Origin: a virus | Strand: one strand, 5' to 3' | IMG/VR virus record: IMGVR_UViG_3300046648_000147 | Span: 1 to 24,543 of that record | DNA: 24,543 bases | Part shown: piece after piece, positions 16,212 through 22,946 of the stretch | How positions within the stretch are numbered: the stretch's first letter is position 1 | Layout of the letters: each line of letters begins with the position of its first letter | Program-made: the position numbers and the translations under genes | The notes under the pieces: generated by a model | Databases searched by the model: none | Seen by the model: only the letters and a program-made list of their open reading frames with translations | Told to the model about the DNA's origin: nothing

Positions 16212-16320
16212 CTCAGGGGCAAGGCTTCGCCGTTAAAGTGGTTTCTAAGGCCATAGACGGCGATTGAAGCCTTGCCTGCGGCAATCTCCCGTCCGGAGCC
16301 CCTGAGCGCGTTTCTGGGGC
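16212..16320 (-). other. structured intergenic element between gpG and gpI genes
   Basis: The segment holds nested inverted repeats. GGCAAGGCTTCGCCGT (16218-16233) pairs with 16257-16276, which carries the complementary arms GAAGCCTTGCC and ACGGC separated by GATT. CTCAGGGGC (16212-16220) pairs with GCCCCTGAG (16298-16306). GGGGC at 16316-16320 offers an alternative partner for GCCCC at 16298-16302. No U-tract follows. It may be a structured leader or regulatory RNA, or a small palindromic mobile remnant similar in style to rhizobial repeat elements. Confidence 0.45.
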
Positions 16321-16322
16321 CG

Positions 16323-16835
16323 CTATTTCGATCCGGCCGTATTCTCGATCGCATCCAGGAAGTGATCCTCAATGATCTCCTGGATACGGACCTGGTCCTC
16401 GCTGCTGAAGCCGAGAAATTGACGCCTGGGGATTGTGACCTTTTTCACCATGAAGGTCTGTCCGCCCATGGAGAACATCAGCGCGGCGGCGTTCTTGGGA
16501 ACGATGGTTGCGCCCTCGTTGTGGGCGCGGGCGTAGATCACATTGGAGCCGATCTCCACACCGCTCGATGCGAGCTGCCAGATGATGCTGGACAGATCGC
16601 GCGTCGGGCCGACAAGGATCGAAGCGCCCTTCTTGGTGAGGGCATAGAGATCGTTGAGCTTCTGCCAGGCATTGCCGTCCGGATCCTGCTGGGTGCGAAA
16701 CCGCTCCTTGGTCGCCTCGGCCTCGTACTCGCCGATGTTCTTGTAAACGGGTGTCAGGGTGCCGGCCGCAGCCAGCAGGCGATCGAGGGCGTCAATGATA
16801 TCCTTGTCGTCGATCGTCAGCGTTGCGGCGGTCAT
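16323..16835 (-). CDS. virion morphogenesis protein (Mu gpG-like)
   Basis: A 170-residue protein beginning MTAATLTIDDKDIIDALDRLL; this start overlaps the stop of the MuF gene as ATGA, so the longer upstream frame is rejected. It fits the phage virion morphogenesis family: ATKERFRTQQDPDGNAWQKLNDLYALTKKGASILVGPTRDLSSIIWQ, then NVIYARAHNEGATIVPKNAAALMF and the PRRQFLGFSSEDQVRIQEIIEDHF end. The PRRxFLGxS motif is diagnostic. Mu G is needed for tail/head completion and has been linked to head-tail joining. The length is normal and no lesion is seen. Confidence 0.9.
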   Translation of the reverse strand: MTAATLTIDDKDIIDALDRLLAAAGTLTPVYKNIGEYEAEATKERFRTQQDPDGNAWQKLNDLYALTKKGASILVGPTRDLSSIIWQLASSGVEIGSNVIYARAHNEGATIVPKNAAALMFSMGGQTFMVKKVTIPRRQFLGFSSEDQVRIQEIIEDHFLDAIENTAGSK

Positions 16836-18058
16836 TTGCCATTCCTTCGATAAAGCAGCGCGCCACGGCGATAGCGATCGGCGGCTTCCGCCGACGTCGG
16901 CTCTGCCACCGCCGTCCAGCCAAGCTTCGTCCATTCGAAGCGCAGAAACGTGCTCGTCCCGTCAGGGAGGAGTATGCGCTTGAGGTATGAACGACGTAGA
17001 ACAATGCCGGATTTGACCGAGCCCCAATCCAGCCAGATCTCGTCGGGCTGGCGAATCGCATCCGCCAGCACGCGCGCATATCGCCCATAGGCCGGATTGT
17101 TGTTTTCATTTGCTGCCGTCACGTCCGGCCGGAACAACGACTTGCCGATCGGCACGATGCCGCCCGAGGCATCGCGATAGTAACCGCCCTCATTGCCCTG
17201 TAGACCGAACATCGACAGGAAGGCTGCAGCACCATCCTCGGGCTTGGCTTCCGGCGGAAGCAACTCTTCCCAATTCGTTTCCGTCGCCTTCGGCATGGCG
17301 GGCAGGTTTTCAGGTTTGGTGTCGGCGACGGCGGGCAGCGGTGTGCGCAGCTCCGTGGGCACGATGCCAGAAAGCCATTCCTCGCCGACATTGTAGTCCC
17401 AGCCGCGATCGATGCCGGGATAACGCAGCTCCGGATAGCCGGTGCTCGGATCCACGCTCTCATATGGCGTCAGGTCCGGGGCCTCATCGGGACCGGATTT
17501 TCCAAGCCGCTTCAAATCCCGTTCAGAGAGGGCTTTGACATCGCAACCACAGCCCCAGCCGTTTGGCGGAAACATGTATCTCCAGGCAGGGTCGATCGTA
17601 GCGAGAACAAGGCCATCCCAATGCAGATGCAGCAAACGGGGATGCAGTGCGCGTGAATGGACATACTGGAGATAGGGCCGGTATTTCAGAACGTCCGGAT
17701 CGGTCAGCTGCTTCCAGCGCCCAGCCATATAGGATGTGCGCATGTTCGTCCTGTAGATGATCCCGGCGCGCCATTCGCGGCGCTCCTCGTCAGTGCCGCC
17801 CTTGGCATTGAACTTCCAGCCGGTGCGATCGACGATCTCGTCAAAGCTCTTTCGAAACTCGTTAAAGCCCGTGCCGGCAGTGCGAGCCGTCAGCAGTGCC
17901 GCCATGAAATCCGAGAGCATGTCGTCGCGGGCAATGCCGGCCACGGTGAAGCCACGAACCTGGCCCTGCCGCGTGACATCGTCCCAGCGCCTGGTCGGCA
18001 GGTTGACCTTGCTGCGCAGAAAGTCGATCGCTTCCTGGAAGGGGAGTTGATCAGCCAT
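16832..18058 (-). CDS. MuF/gpF head protein with C-terminal PBECR nuclease domain
   Basis: A 408-residue protein. Residues 1-215 are the MuF (Mu gp30) head morphogenesis domain: QEAIDFLRSKVNLPTRRWDD, then WRAGIIYRTNMRTSYMAGRW, and PRLLHLHWDGLVL followed by the cysteine pair FPPNGWGCGCDVKAL. After a Pro/Glu linker, residues about 284-408 match the phage Barnase-EndoU-ColicinE5/RelE-like (PBECR) nucleases: RPDVTAANENNNPAYGRYARVLADAI, QPDEIWLDWG, LRRSYLKRILL, FEWTKLGWTAV, and RRGALLYRR. MuF is a minor capsid protein near the portal; the fused domain may be injected with DNA and act as an RNase toxin on the host or competitors. The start overlaps the portal stop by 8 bases. No immunity gene was recognised. 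Confidence 0.88.
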   Translation of the reverse strand: MADQLPFQEAIDFLRSKVNLPTRRWDDVTRQGQVRGFTVAGIARDDMLSDFMAALLTARTAGTGFNEFRKSFDEIVDRTGWKFNAKGGTDEERREWRAGIIYRTNMRTSYMAGRWKQLTDPDVLKYRPYLQYVHSRALHPRLLHLHWDGLVLATIDPAWRYMFPPNGWGCGCDVKALSERDLKRLGKSGPDEAPDLTPYESVDPSTGYPELRYPGIDRGWDYNVGEEWLSGIVPTELRTPLPAVADTKPENLPAMPKATETNWEELLPPEAKPEDGAAAFLSMFGLQGNEGGYYRDASGGIVPIGKSLFRPDVTAANENNNPAYGRYARVLADAIRQPDEIWLDWGSVKSGIVLRRSYLKRILLPDGTSTFLRFEWTKLGWTAVAEPTSAEAADRYRRGALLYRRNGK

Positions 18059-19523
18059 TGGCCGAGGCCTGACCTTCCAGGTCAGCCGCCAACGTCGCCT
18101 GCGCCATCAGCTGTGCGAGATCGTCGATCGACATGTCGCCGGACAAGCGAGCAAGGCGCTCGGCCAGATCGTCATAGGATGCCGCCTCGCTAAAGGCTGC
18201 CTCAATGTCGGCGATCATGGCGTCGATTGCCGGCCGGCCGAGGGTGGCCAGTTGGTCCGAAAGATCCGCGACGGTTTTCTCGGACTGCGTTTCCGGACGC
18301 TCCGGATCGGCAAAGGCAAGACCCGCGGCGGCACTCGGCTGCTGGTCAGCTGGGTTTGGTTCGGCAATCTTCTGCTGCTCTACCCACTCGCCGCCATAGG
18401 TGTCGTTGATGTAATCCACCGAGGCTGGCTTATAGCCCATGCCGTAAATGGTCTCGTCGCGCTTGACCTTTTCGTCCAGATCTTCGGCCTCGGAGAAGTC
18501 GCGCCATACGTCCGGCACCGCTTCGCCAGGATAGTTCAAATCCACGTACCACTGAACCGCCGTTTCCTTGACAGTCTGGCAAGTCAAATCCGCATCGGCC
18601 TTCGCGATCGCGATCCGGACCTCGTTATGGATTTCACCCAGGGACCGCGCACCGCGTTCACCGGAATTGGTGCTCAAGGTCTCGCCCAGTACGGCTTCGC
18701 TCATCAGCTCGTCCAGGTAGCGCGAAAGGGTGGCGAATTGGTCGCCCTGGTTCTTGGCTTCCAGCAACTCGACTTTGACGTTTTCGGGAAAGATCAGGCT
18801 GTCGGATCCCTGCATGGACGCAAACACGCTCGCCAGCTGATCCTGTTTCAGCTGATCGAAGCCGCCCTGATACTGGCCGAGCGTCGTCGGCGCGGCATGC
18901 TTGCGGGTGGCCTGAAGCCAGTTTGCCAACACCTGGCGCTTGAACCAGGCGGGCCAGAACAACACCGAACCAAGGCCAACGCCGTAGGGGTCGTCGTCGT
19001 CATCATCGACGGAATGGCGATGGATAACGAACTTCCGATCAGGCGCCACAATGCCGTCGACCGGTGACGATCGGGTGAGGACGCGCAGGTTTCCATCCAT
19101 ATCGAACCGGAAGCGCCGCTGTTTCTTGACCTTGATCGAAGAGGGCTTCCAAATGCCGCCGTCGTTGATCCACATGATTTCGCCGACCGAAAAGCCCTTC
19201 AGCACAGCGCCAAGCAGCCCTTTGGTCAGGCGGTCGAAGTTGATCGTCTTTAGCCATTGTTCAACCTCGGCCGCGATCCGTTTGTCGATCCGGCGATCGG
19301 AAGCAGGAAAGACCTTCCACTCCCGGCTGACCACTTCAAGCTTCCGCTTCTGCAGGATGGCAAAGGCATGTGGATCGCGCCGGATCTCGTCATAGACCTT
19401 GTAGGCCGACGCGCCGCCACGCGACACCAGCACCTCGTCCGTTGGCTGCATGACCGTCTGGAAGAACGGCACAAACGGGTCCGACTGTATGGTTGCGATT
19501 TCCGTGGTGACCGGATTTGCCAT
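18051..19523 (-). CDS. DUF935 portal protein (Mu gp29-like)
   Basis: A 490-residue portal protein. It has the DUF935 blocks: DPHAFAILQKRKLEVVSREWKVFPASD, FDRLTKGLLGAVLKGFSVGEIMW, FVIHRHSVDDDDDDPYGVGLGSVLFWPAWFKRQVLANWL, KVELLEAKNQGDQFATLSRYLDELMSEAVLGETL, and a C-terminal Pro/Glu-rich part followed by a helix bundle. Portals form the dodecameric DNA channel at one head vertex. The start is supported by GAGGATGTAAC before the ATG. Upstream, where terminase genes should be, there are only 38 bases to the end of an early gene. Two unusual runs are the DDDDDD stretch near residue 170 and the Ala/Glu-rich C-terminus. Confidence 0.92.
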   Translation of the reverse strand: MANPVTTEIATIQSDPFVPFFQTVMQPTDEVLVSRGGASAYKVYDEIRRDPHAFAILQKRKLEVVSREWKVFPASDRRIDKRIAAEVEQWLKTINFDRLTKGLLGAVLKGFSVGEIMWINDGGIWKPSSIKVKKQRRFRFDMDGNLRVLTRSSPVDGIVAPDRKFVIHRHSVDDDDDDPYGVGLGSVLFWPAWFKRQVLANWLQATRKHAAPTTLGQYQGGFDQLKQDQLASVFASMQGSDSLIFPENVKVELLEAKNQGDQFATLSRYLDELMSEAVLGETLSTNSGERGARSLGEIHNEVRIAIAKADADLTCQTVKETAVQWYVDLNYPGEAVPDVWRDFSEAEDLDEKVKRDETIYGMGYKPASVDYINDTYGGEWVEQQKIAEPNPADQQPSAAAGLAFADPERPETQSEKTVADLSDQLATLGRPAIDAMIADIEAAFSEAASYDDLAERLARLSGDMSIDDLAQLMAQATLAADLEGQASANG

Positions 19524-19561
19524 GTTACATCCTCAAGAAGTTGGTCAGGGTTGCCGCCCCT

Positions 19562-19819
19562 TCATGACTGTGCCTCTCCCTCGGACTTGGTGCCTGCGAG
19601 CATCGGCAGCATGGGCTTGAAGCGGTCACCATGGTCGGCGACCAACTTTGCGGCCTTCAGAGCGAGATCGGCATTATGAATGAGCTGCTCGCTCACAGCG
19701 ACGATGGCGTCGGTACGCTTTACTTCCATCTCGATCGTCTCGGGCGTGATGCTCTCGTCAGAAAGTCGTTCCAGCTGCATGAAGAGATGGTTGTTGAGGT
19801 CGATCAGTCTGTTTTTCAT
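19562..19819 (-). CDS. small conserved phage protein
   Basis: An 85-residue protein with a strong AGGAGA ribosome site. MKNRLIDLNNHLFMQLERLSDE, followed by EMEVKRTDAIVAVSEQLIHNADLALKAAKLVADHG, matches a small helical protein common in proteobacterial phages just before or within the early-to-late junction, usually upstream of terminase or endonuclease genes. Function is unknown. It is the last gene before the apparent loss of the activator, lysis and terminase genes; its end (KSEGEAQS) looks natural, so a deletion would begin just after it. Confidence 0.75.
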   Translation of the reverse strand: MKNRLIDLNNHLFMQLERLSDESITPETIEMEVKRTDAIVAVSEQLIHNADLALKAAKLVADHGDRFKPMLPMLAGTKSEGEAQS

Positions 19820-19830
19820 GGGTTATCTCC

Positions 19831-20490
19831 TCACGCGTCGGCAATATTGAGCGAAATGCGGATCCACTCGGATTCGTGGGTCTCGCGGAAACTGAAATGT
19901 AGGTACTCTTTCGAACCGATCACGCGCACGGCCGCGTTGATGGCCTCCATGGCGCTGATCCAGCGTGGATCATCGCTCTCGATCTTGAAGAGTTCGAACA
20001 CGGCGTCTTTGCTGATCTTGCCAGCCTGATCGACATTGAAGGCGCGGGTGACGAGGCCGCGGATCTCTGCGCGACCGTCTTCGGTCCACTCATTCAGGCA
20101 CTCGTCGATAAGCCCCTTGGCAACCTGCAACTGTGGACCGAATTCGATCAGCTTGTTGACGCGGGTCTCCACGGTCATCAGGCCGTCGATCGTGCGATAC
20201 TTCTGGTTTCCTGCCCCGGCTCGTCCGCGTTTGACGAGGCCGTATTGGGCTTCCAGCAGCCGATCGAACTCGGCAATGTCTGCCCTGGTGTGCTTTTTGA
20301 AGCGGGCGAGTTCGGCGGAAAGCGGCTTGGCGAAACCGATGATCTTGCGGACCATCTGATCTTCAACGAAGTCCGCTGCCTTCACCAGTGCGAGAGGCGT
20401 TAGACCGCCTTCGGCATTCGTCACATAGTCCTTGCCATTGACGACAGTGATGCCCGTCGCGGGCGTTTCTTCGAGGATGACAGCATTCAT
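19831..20490 (-). CDS. DUF3164 family protein
   Basis: A 219-residue protein of the DUF3164 family, a regular early gene of Mu-like phages. Typical segments are NGKDYVTNAEGGLTPLALVKAADFVEDQMVRKI, LARFKKHTRADIAEFDRLLEAQYG, then QKYRTIDGLMTVETRVNKLIEFGPQLQVAKGLIDECL and EIRGLVTRAFNVDQAGKISKDAVFELFKIES. The closing VIGSKEYLHFSFRE segment is also typical. The molecular role is unknown. AAAGGATC lies upstream of the start, two bases after the stop of the DnaA-like gene. Confidence 0.88.
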   Translation of the reverse strand: MNAVILEETPATGITVVNGKDYVTNAEGGLTPLALVKAADFVEDQMVRKIIGFAKPLSAELARFKKHTRADIAEFDRLLEAQYGLVKRGRAGAGNQKYRTIDGLMTVETRVNKLIEFGPQLQVAKGLIDECLNEWTEDGRAEIRGLVTRAFNVDQAGKISKDAVFELFKIESDDPRWISAMEAINAAVRVIGSKEYLHFSFRETHESEWIRISLNIADA

Positions 20491-20492
20491 GT

Positions 20493-21191
20493 TCAGATCC
20501 TTTCAAAGGTGGTTTGAAGAGTTTTCAGGGAGGCTTCGAGCGCCTTGCGGGCCGGGCGCTCGTTGATGGTGGTTTCGGCCGCTTGCAGGGCCTGACGCGC
20601 GGCAACCACAGCCTTTGCGGCATTAACGATCGTGCCGGCCTGACTGGAGGTGTGCAGGGCGGCGGTGTCGGCCACAGCATGCAAATGATCGCGCTCGGCC
20701 TGCCAGGCGCAGCGCTCTTCTGCGAATTGAACCTCAAGCAGCTCCAGCTGCTGGGCATAATGCGAGACGCCCATCACGAGGGCGCGCATCTCTTCAAGCG
20801 ACATCGACAGCTCGCGAAGCGGCTGGTTCAACACGCGGTCGGCGACTGCGGCTGGATCGATGTCCTCGAAAACGTGCTCGAACTGTACCGACGCTTTCTC
20901 GGTCATGACGACGGACATTTCGAGCGCTTCGATTTCGCGCCGCAGGATCTCGTCGTGCACCAGCTCCTCGCCGATCAGGTGGACGGCGCGCATGACAGTC
21001 GTGTGGTCAAAGCCGCCCATGTACCGGCCTATCTCCGGATAGGAACGCGATGTCATGCGCTTGGCGATCATCCAGCCGACGTGCCGGGCGCGCACCGTTT
21101 TCGGGCCACGCCGCTTCGAGTGCAACTCGCGGATCGGCACCTGATAGGCTTCCGAGACCACTTCCGTAATCAGCCTGCAGGTAACAGTCAT
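20493..21191 (-). CDS. DnaA domain-IV-like DNA-binding protein
   Basis: A 232-residue protein beginning MTVTCRLITEVVSEAYQVPIRELHSKRRG; this start overlaps the previous stop as ATGA. Residues about 5-75 match the DNA-binding domain IV of DnaA: a helix ending in the basic KRRGPKTVRARHVGWMIAKRMT, then YPEIGRYMGGFDHTTVMRAV, close to the DnaA signature GGRDHTTVxxA that contacts DnaA boxes. No AAA+ domain precedes it. The remaining 150 residues are helical with coiled-coil potential (EMRALVMGVSHYAQQLELLEVQFAEERCAWQAER, then Ala-rich helices). The family occurs in alphaproteobacterial phages. It may compete for DnaA boxes or direct host replication machinery to Mu-type replication; this is inference. 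Confidence 0.8.
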   Translation of the reverse strand: MTVTCRLITEVVSEAYQVPIRELHSKRRGPKTVRARHVGWMIAKRMTSRSYPEIGRYMGGFDHTTVMRAVHLIGEELVHDEILRREIEALEMSVVMTEKASVQFEHVFEDIDPAAVADRVLNQPLRELSMSLEEMRALVMGVSHYAQQLELLEVQFAEERCAWQAERDHLHAVADTAALHTSSQAGTIVNAAKAVVAARQALQAAETTINERPARKALEASLKTLQTTFERI

Positions 21192-21493
21192 GCCGCGTTC
21201 CCCCCGGTCGGGCGATGATCCGGAGCGCGGCCTGGAAAGGCGACGACGTTGCCGCCGATCGGAGCGCCGCCGTCCTCGGAAATCTGACGGTCGCGGGCTG
21301 CACGGTCGTTCCACTCGCGGCAACTGATCTCGCTTTCGAGATTGCGGGCCGTGTCGATGAATTCGTCGAAGCGCTTGATGAAGCCCTCCAGCTCTTCGTC
21401 GTTGAGATAGACACCGCCATGGCGGAAATCCGCGAGACGGTTGCGGGTGGCGATTAGATGATCGGACAGATAATCAAGCTTGCGATTGGACAT
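21188..21493 (-). CDS. hypothetical early phage protein
   Basis: A 101-residue protein starting MSNRKLDYLSDHLIATRNRLADFRHGGV. The N-terminal 60 residues form a predicted helical pair rich in Asp/Glu/Arg (LNDEELEGFIKRFDEFIDTARNLESEIS); the C-terminal 40 residues are Gly/Pro-rich and probably unstructured (GGNVVAFPGRAPDHRP). No family is recognised. It overlaps the next gene as ATGA and the previous one by 20 bases, so it is part of the coupled early block. Confidence 0.65.
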   Translation of the reverse strand: MSNRKLDYLSDHLIATRNRLADFRHGGVYLNDEELEGFIKRFDEFIDTARNLESEISCREWNDRAARDRQISEDGGAPIGGNVVAFPGRAPDHRPTGGNAA

Positions 21494-21725
21494 GGCTCTT
21501 GGCCTCCAGATAGGTTTTCAGGGAGATGACCTTGCCGTCTGTCAGCAGCTCCGGCGACACCGGGTCGACGATAAGCTGACCCTCCATTTCGCGAGCAATG
21601 CCGGCGCACAGATCCAAAAGCTCGGACGCACGCTGGAACTGTTCGATGCCGAATGGAGCGCCCTCGGCACCGAGGTCGAGGGTCTGCCGGATGAGATCGA
21701 GCACACCGGAAATTCTAGGCCTCAT
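21474..21725 (-). CDS. hypothetical early phage protein
   Basis: An 83-residue protein beginning MRPRISGVLDLIRQTLDLGAEG. It looks mostly helical (FQRASELLDLCAGIAREMEG) with a short strand pair (GQLIVDPVSPELLTDGKVISLKTYLEAK). No motif gives a function. It overlaps both neighbours (11 bases upstream, 20 bases downstream). Small dense early ORFs like this in Mu-like phages are often host-takeover or anti-defence proteins, but nothing in the sequence shows that here. Confidence 0.6.
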   Translation of the reverse strand: MRPRISGVLDLIRQTLDLGAEGAPFGIEQFQRASELLDLCAGIAREMEGQLIVDPVSPELLTDGKVISLKTYLEAKSHVQSQA

Positions 21726-21933
21726 GGCGCACCTCGCTTCCAGGGCCGGAGATCAAATTCCCGTCGAGCGCGACATGTGGCCGTCCCGTCAGCAATTCGA
21801 TCCGCTCTTCCATGTTCCGCGCCTCCATCTCGAAGGCGCGGAACGTCAGCAGCAGACCGGTCACGTTGTCGGGCACGGCTCCTACCTTCACGCGTTCACG
21901 CAATTCACGGATGGCATCAGACAGCATCGTCAT
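21715..21933 (-). CDS. hypothetical early phage protein
   Basis: A 72-residue protein. I start it at MTMLSDAIRELRERVKVGAVPDN because that ATG overlaps the end of the HTH gene, whereas an earlier in-frame ATG lies deep inside it. It is a single helical unit (VTGLLLTFRAFEMEARNMEERIELL) ending in a short tail, PHVALDGNLISGPGSEVRHEA. Its size and composition recall small phage proteins of unknown role. It overlaps the HTH gene by 17 bases and the next ORF by 11 bases. Confidence 0.6.
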   Translation of the reverse strand: MTMLSDAIRELRERVKVGAVPDNVTGLLLTFRAFEMEARNMEERIELLTGRPHVALDGNLISGPGSEVRHEA

Positions 21934-22336
21934 CCTCGTTTCGGTTGGTGGAAATTCGGCTATGCGGGCAGCCTGACCGGCACGCCCGATACATCTGGAC
22001 GCGATGGGATGAGGTGGCTGCGTAGGGCTTTGCCTGCCATGAAAGGCAGGTATTGCGGGCGAGGTCGCCAAGCGCTGGGCAGGCAATGGTCTCGGCCATC
22101 AGCGCGCCGCGCACCATCTGCTCGACGCGGGAAACATCGCCGCGATAGCTGTTCGACAGGATCTGGCTGATCGTGGCGGGGCTATAGTCGAGCCGCTTGG
22201 CGACGGCCGACTGGCTGCCCTTGTTGCACTCCTCGGCAAGCACCACGACCCAATCGGGAGGGCTGCCCTGCCAGGCGAGCGTCGTCCTGGTGAGATGATC
22301 CACGGCGGCGCGGCCGGCGACGGGTCCACGGTTCAT
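21917..22336 (-). CDS. HTH regulator with Cys-rich C-terminus
   Basis: A 139-residue protein beginning MNRGPVAGRAAVDHLTRTTLAW; the start overlaps the previous stop as ATGA. A helix-turn-helix is clear in QSAVAKRLDYSPATISQILSNSYRGD (residues about 42-67), similar to Cro/Ner-like DNA-binding domains. The following VEQMVRGALMAETIACPALGDLARNTC, then KPYAATSSHRVQMYRACRSGCPHSR, is a conserved tail in proteobacterial Mu-like phages. Its four cysteines (C-x9-C and C-x3-C) could bind a metal. It probably regulates early transcription or replication; the exact role is unknown. Confidence 0.75.
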   Translation of the reverse strand: MNRGPVAGRAAVDHLTRTTLAWQGSPPDWVVVLAEECNKGSQSAVAKRLDYSPATISQILSNSYRGDVSRVEQMVRGALMAETIACPALGDLARNTCLSWQAKPYAATSSHRVQMYRACRSGCPHSRISTNRNEDDDAV

Positions 22337-22944
22337 GCCAGCACCTCCTCGGCGACGACATCGCCAATGATCTGCTCGCGATTGGGATCGTAGATCACCG
22401 TCGCGGCCATCTTGCGCGGAGCCTTCGGGCCGCTGTTGGCGCTGCCCTTCAGTACGTAGAAGCTCTGGCCGTCTTCGTCCTTTTGCAGCACCAGGACACC
22501 GCACCGGTGCAGAAGCTTGCAATAGGTGCTCGCTGTATTCCGGTTTACGACGACCTCGTCGGTGCTTGCGGCAATTGCCAGATCGGCGGCGGTGAAGCCG
22601 GTGCGCTCGCGGCGCATCACGTTCCACATCTGCTGCTGGCCCTTACCGTGTGGGCTCTCCTTGCCGTCTTTGGTGATGAGCGGGCAATCGCTTTGGCGGC
22701 GCAGGAGGCGGTACTCCTGCTGCTTCCCGGATGGCAATTGCTCGACATAGTCGCCTCTCGCCAGGGACTGCAGGAAGGCCCATAGGTGCTTGCGCTGATC
22801 TGGGTCGCACTTGCCCAGGATATCGCGGGCGGCAAAACGATCGTTGCCGTCCGCCGTCGTTTCCATGATCACCTTCCAGAAATACCGGTGACCACGACGC
22901 TGCGGCTTCACGTTGATCACGGTGAGATCAAGAAACATCTGCAT
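22333..22944 (-). CDS. winged-helix-like early phage protein
   Basis: A 203-residue protein starting MQMFLDLTVINVKPQRRGHRYFW, two bases after the MuB stop. Two segments look like winged-helix units: RFAARDILGKCDPDQRKHLWAFLQSLARGDYVEQLPSGKQQEYRLLRR (residues about 36-83), and AADLAIAASTDEVVVNRNTASTYCKLLHRCGVLVLQKDEDGQSFYVL (about 118-165). Both end in the strand-turn-strand expected of a wing. Relatives lie next to MuB in alphaproteobacterial Mu-like prophages. A DNA-binding role in transposition or early regulation is inferred. Confidence 0.7.
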   Translation of the reverse strand: MQMFLDLTVINVKPQRRGHRYFWKVIMETTADGNDRFAARDILGKCDPDQRKHLWAFLQSLARGDYVEQLPSGKQQEYRLLRRQSDCPLITKDGKESPHGKGQQQMWNVMRRERTGFTAADLAIAASTDEVVVNRNTASTYCKLLHRCGVLVLQKDEDGQSFYVLKGSANSGPKAPRKMAATVIYDPNREQIIGDVVAEEVLA

Positions 22945-22946
22945 GA

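Noticed and set aside
14944-16236. Plus-strand open frame of 430 codons
   Set aside because: Antisense to the protease/scaffold gene, which has clear family motifs on the minus strand.
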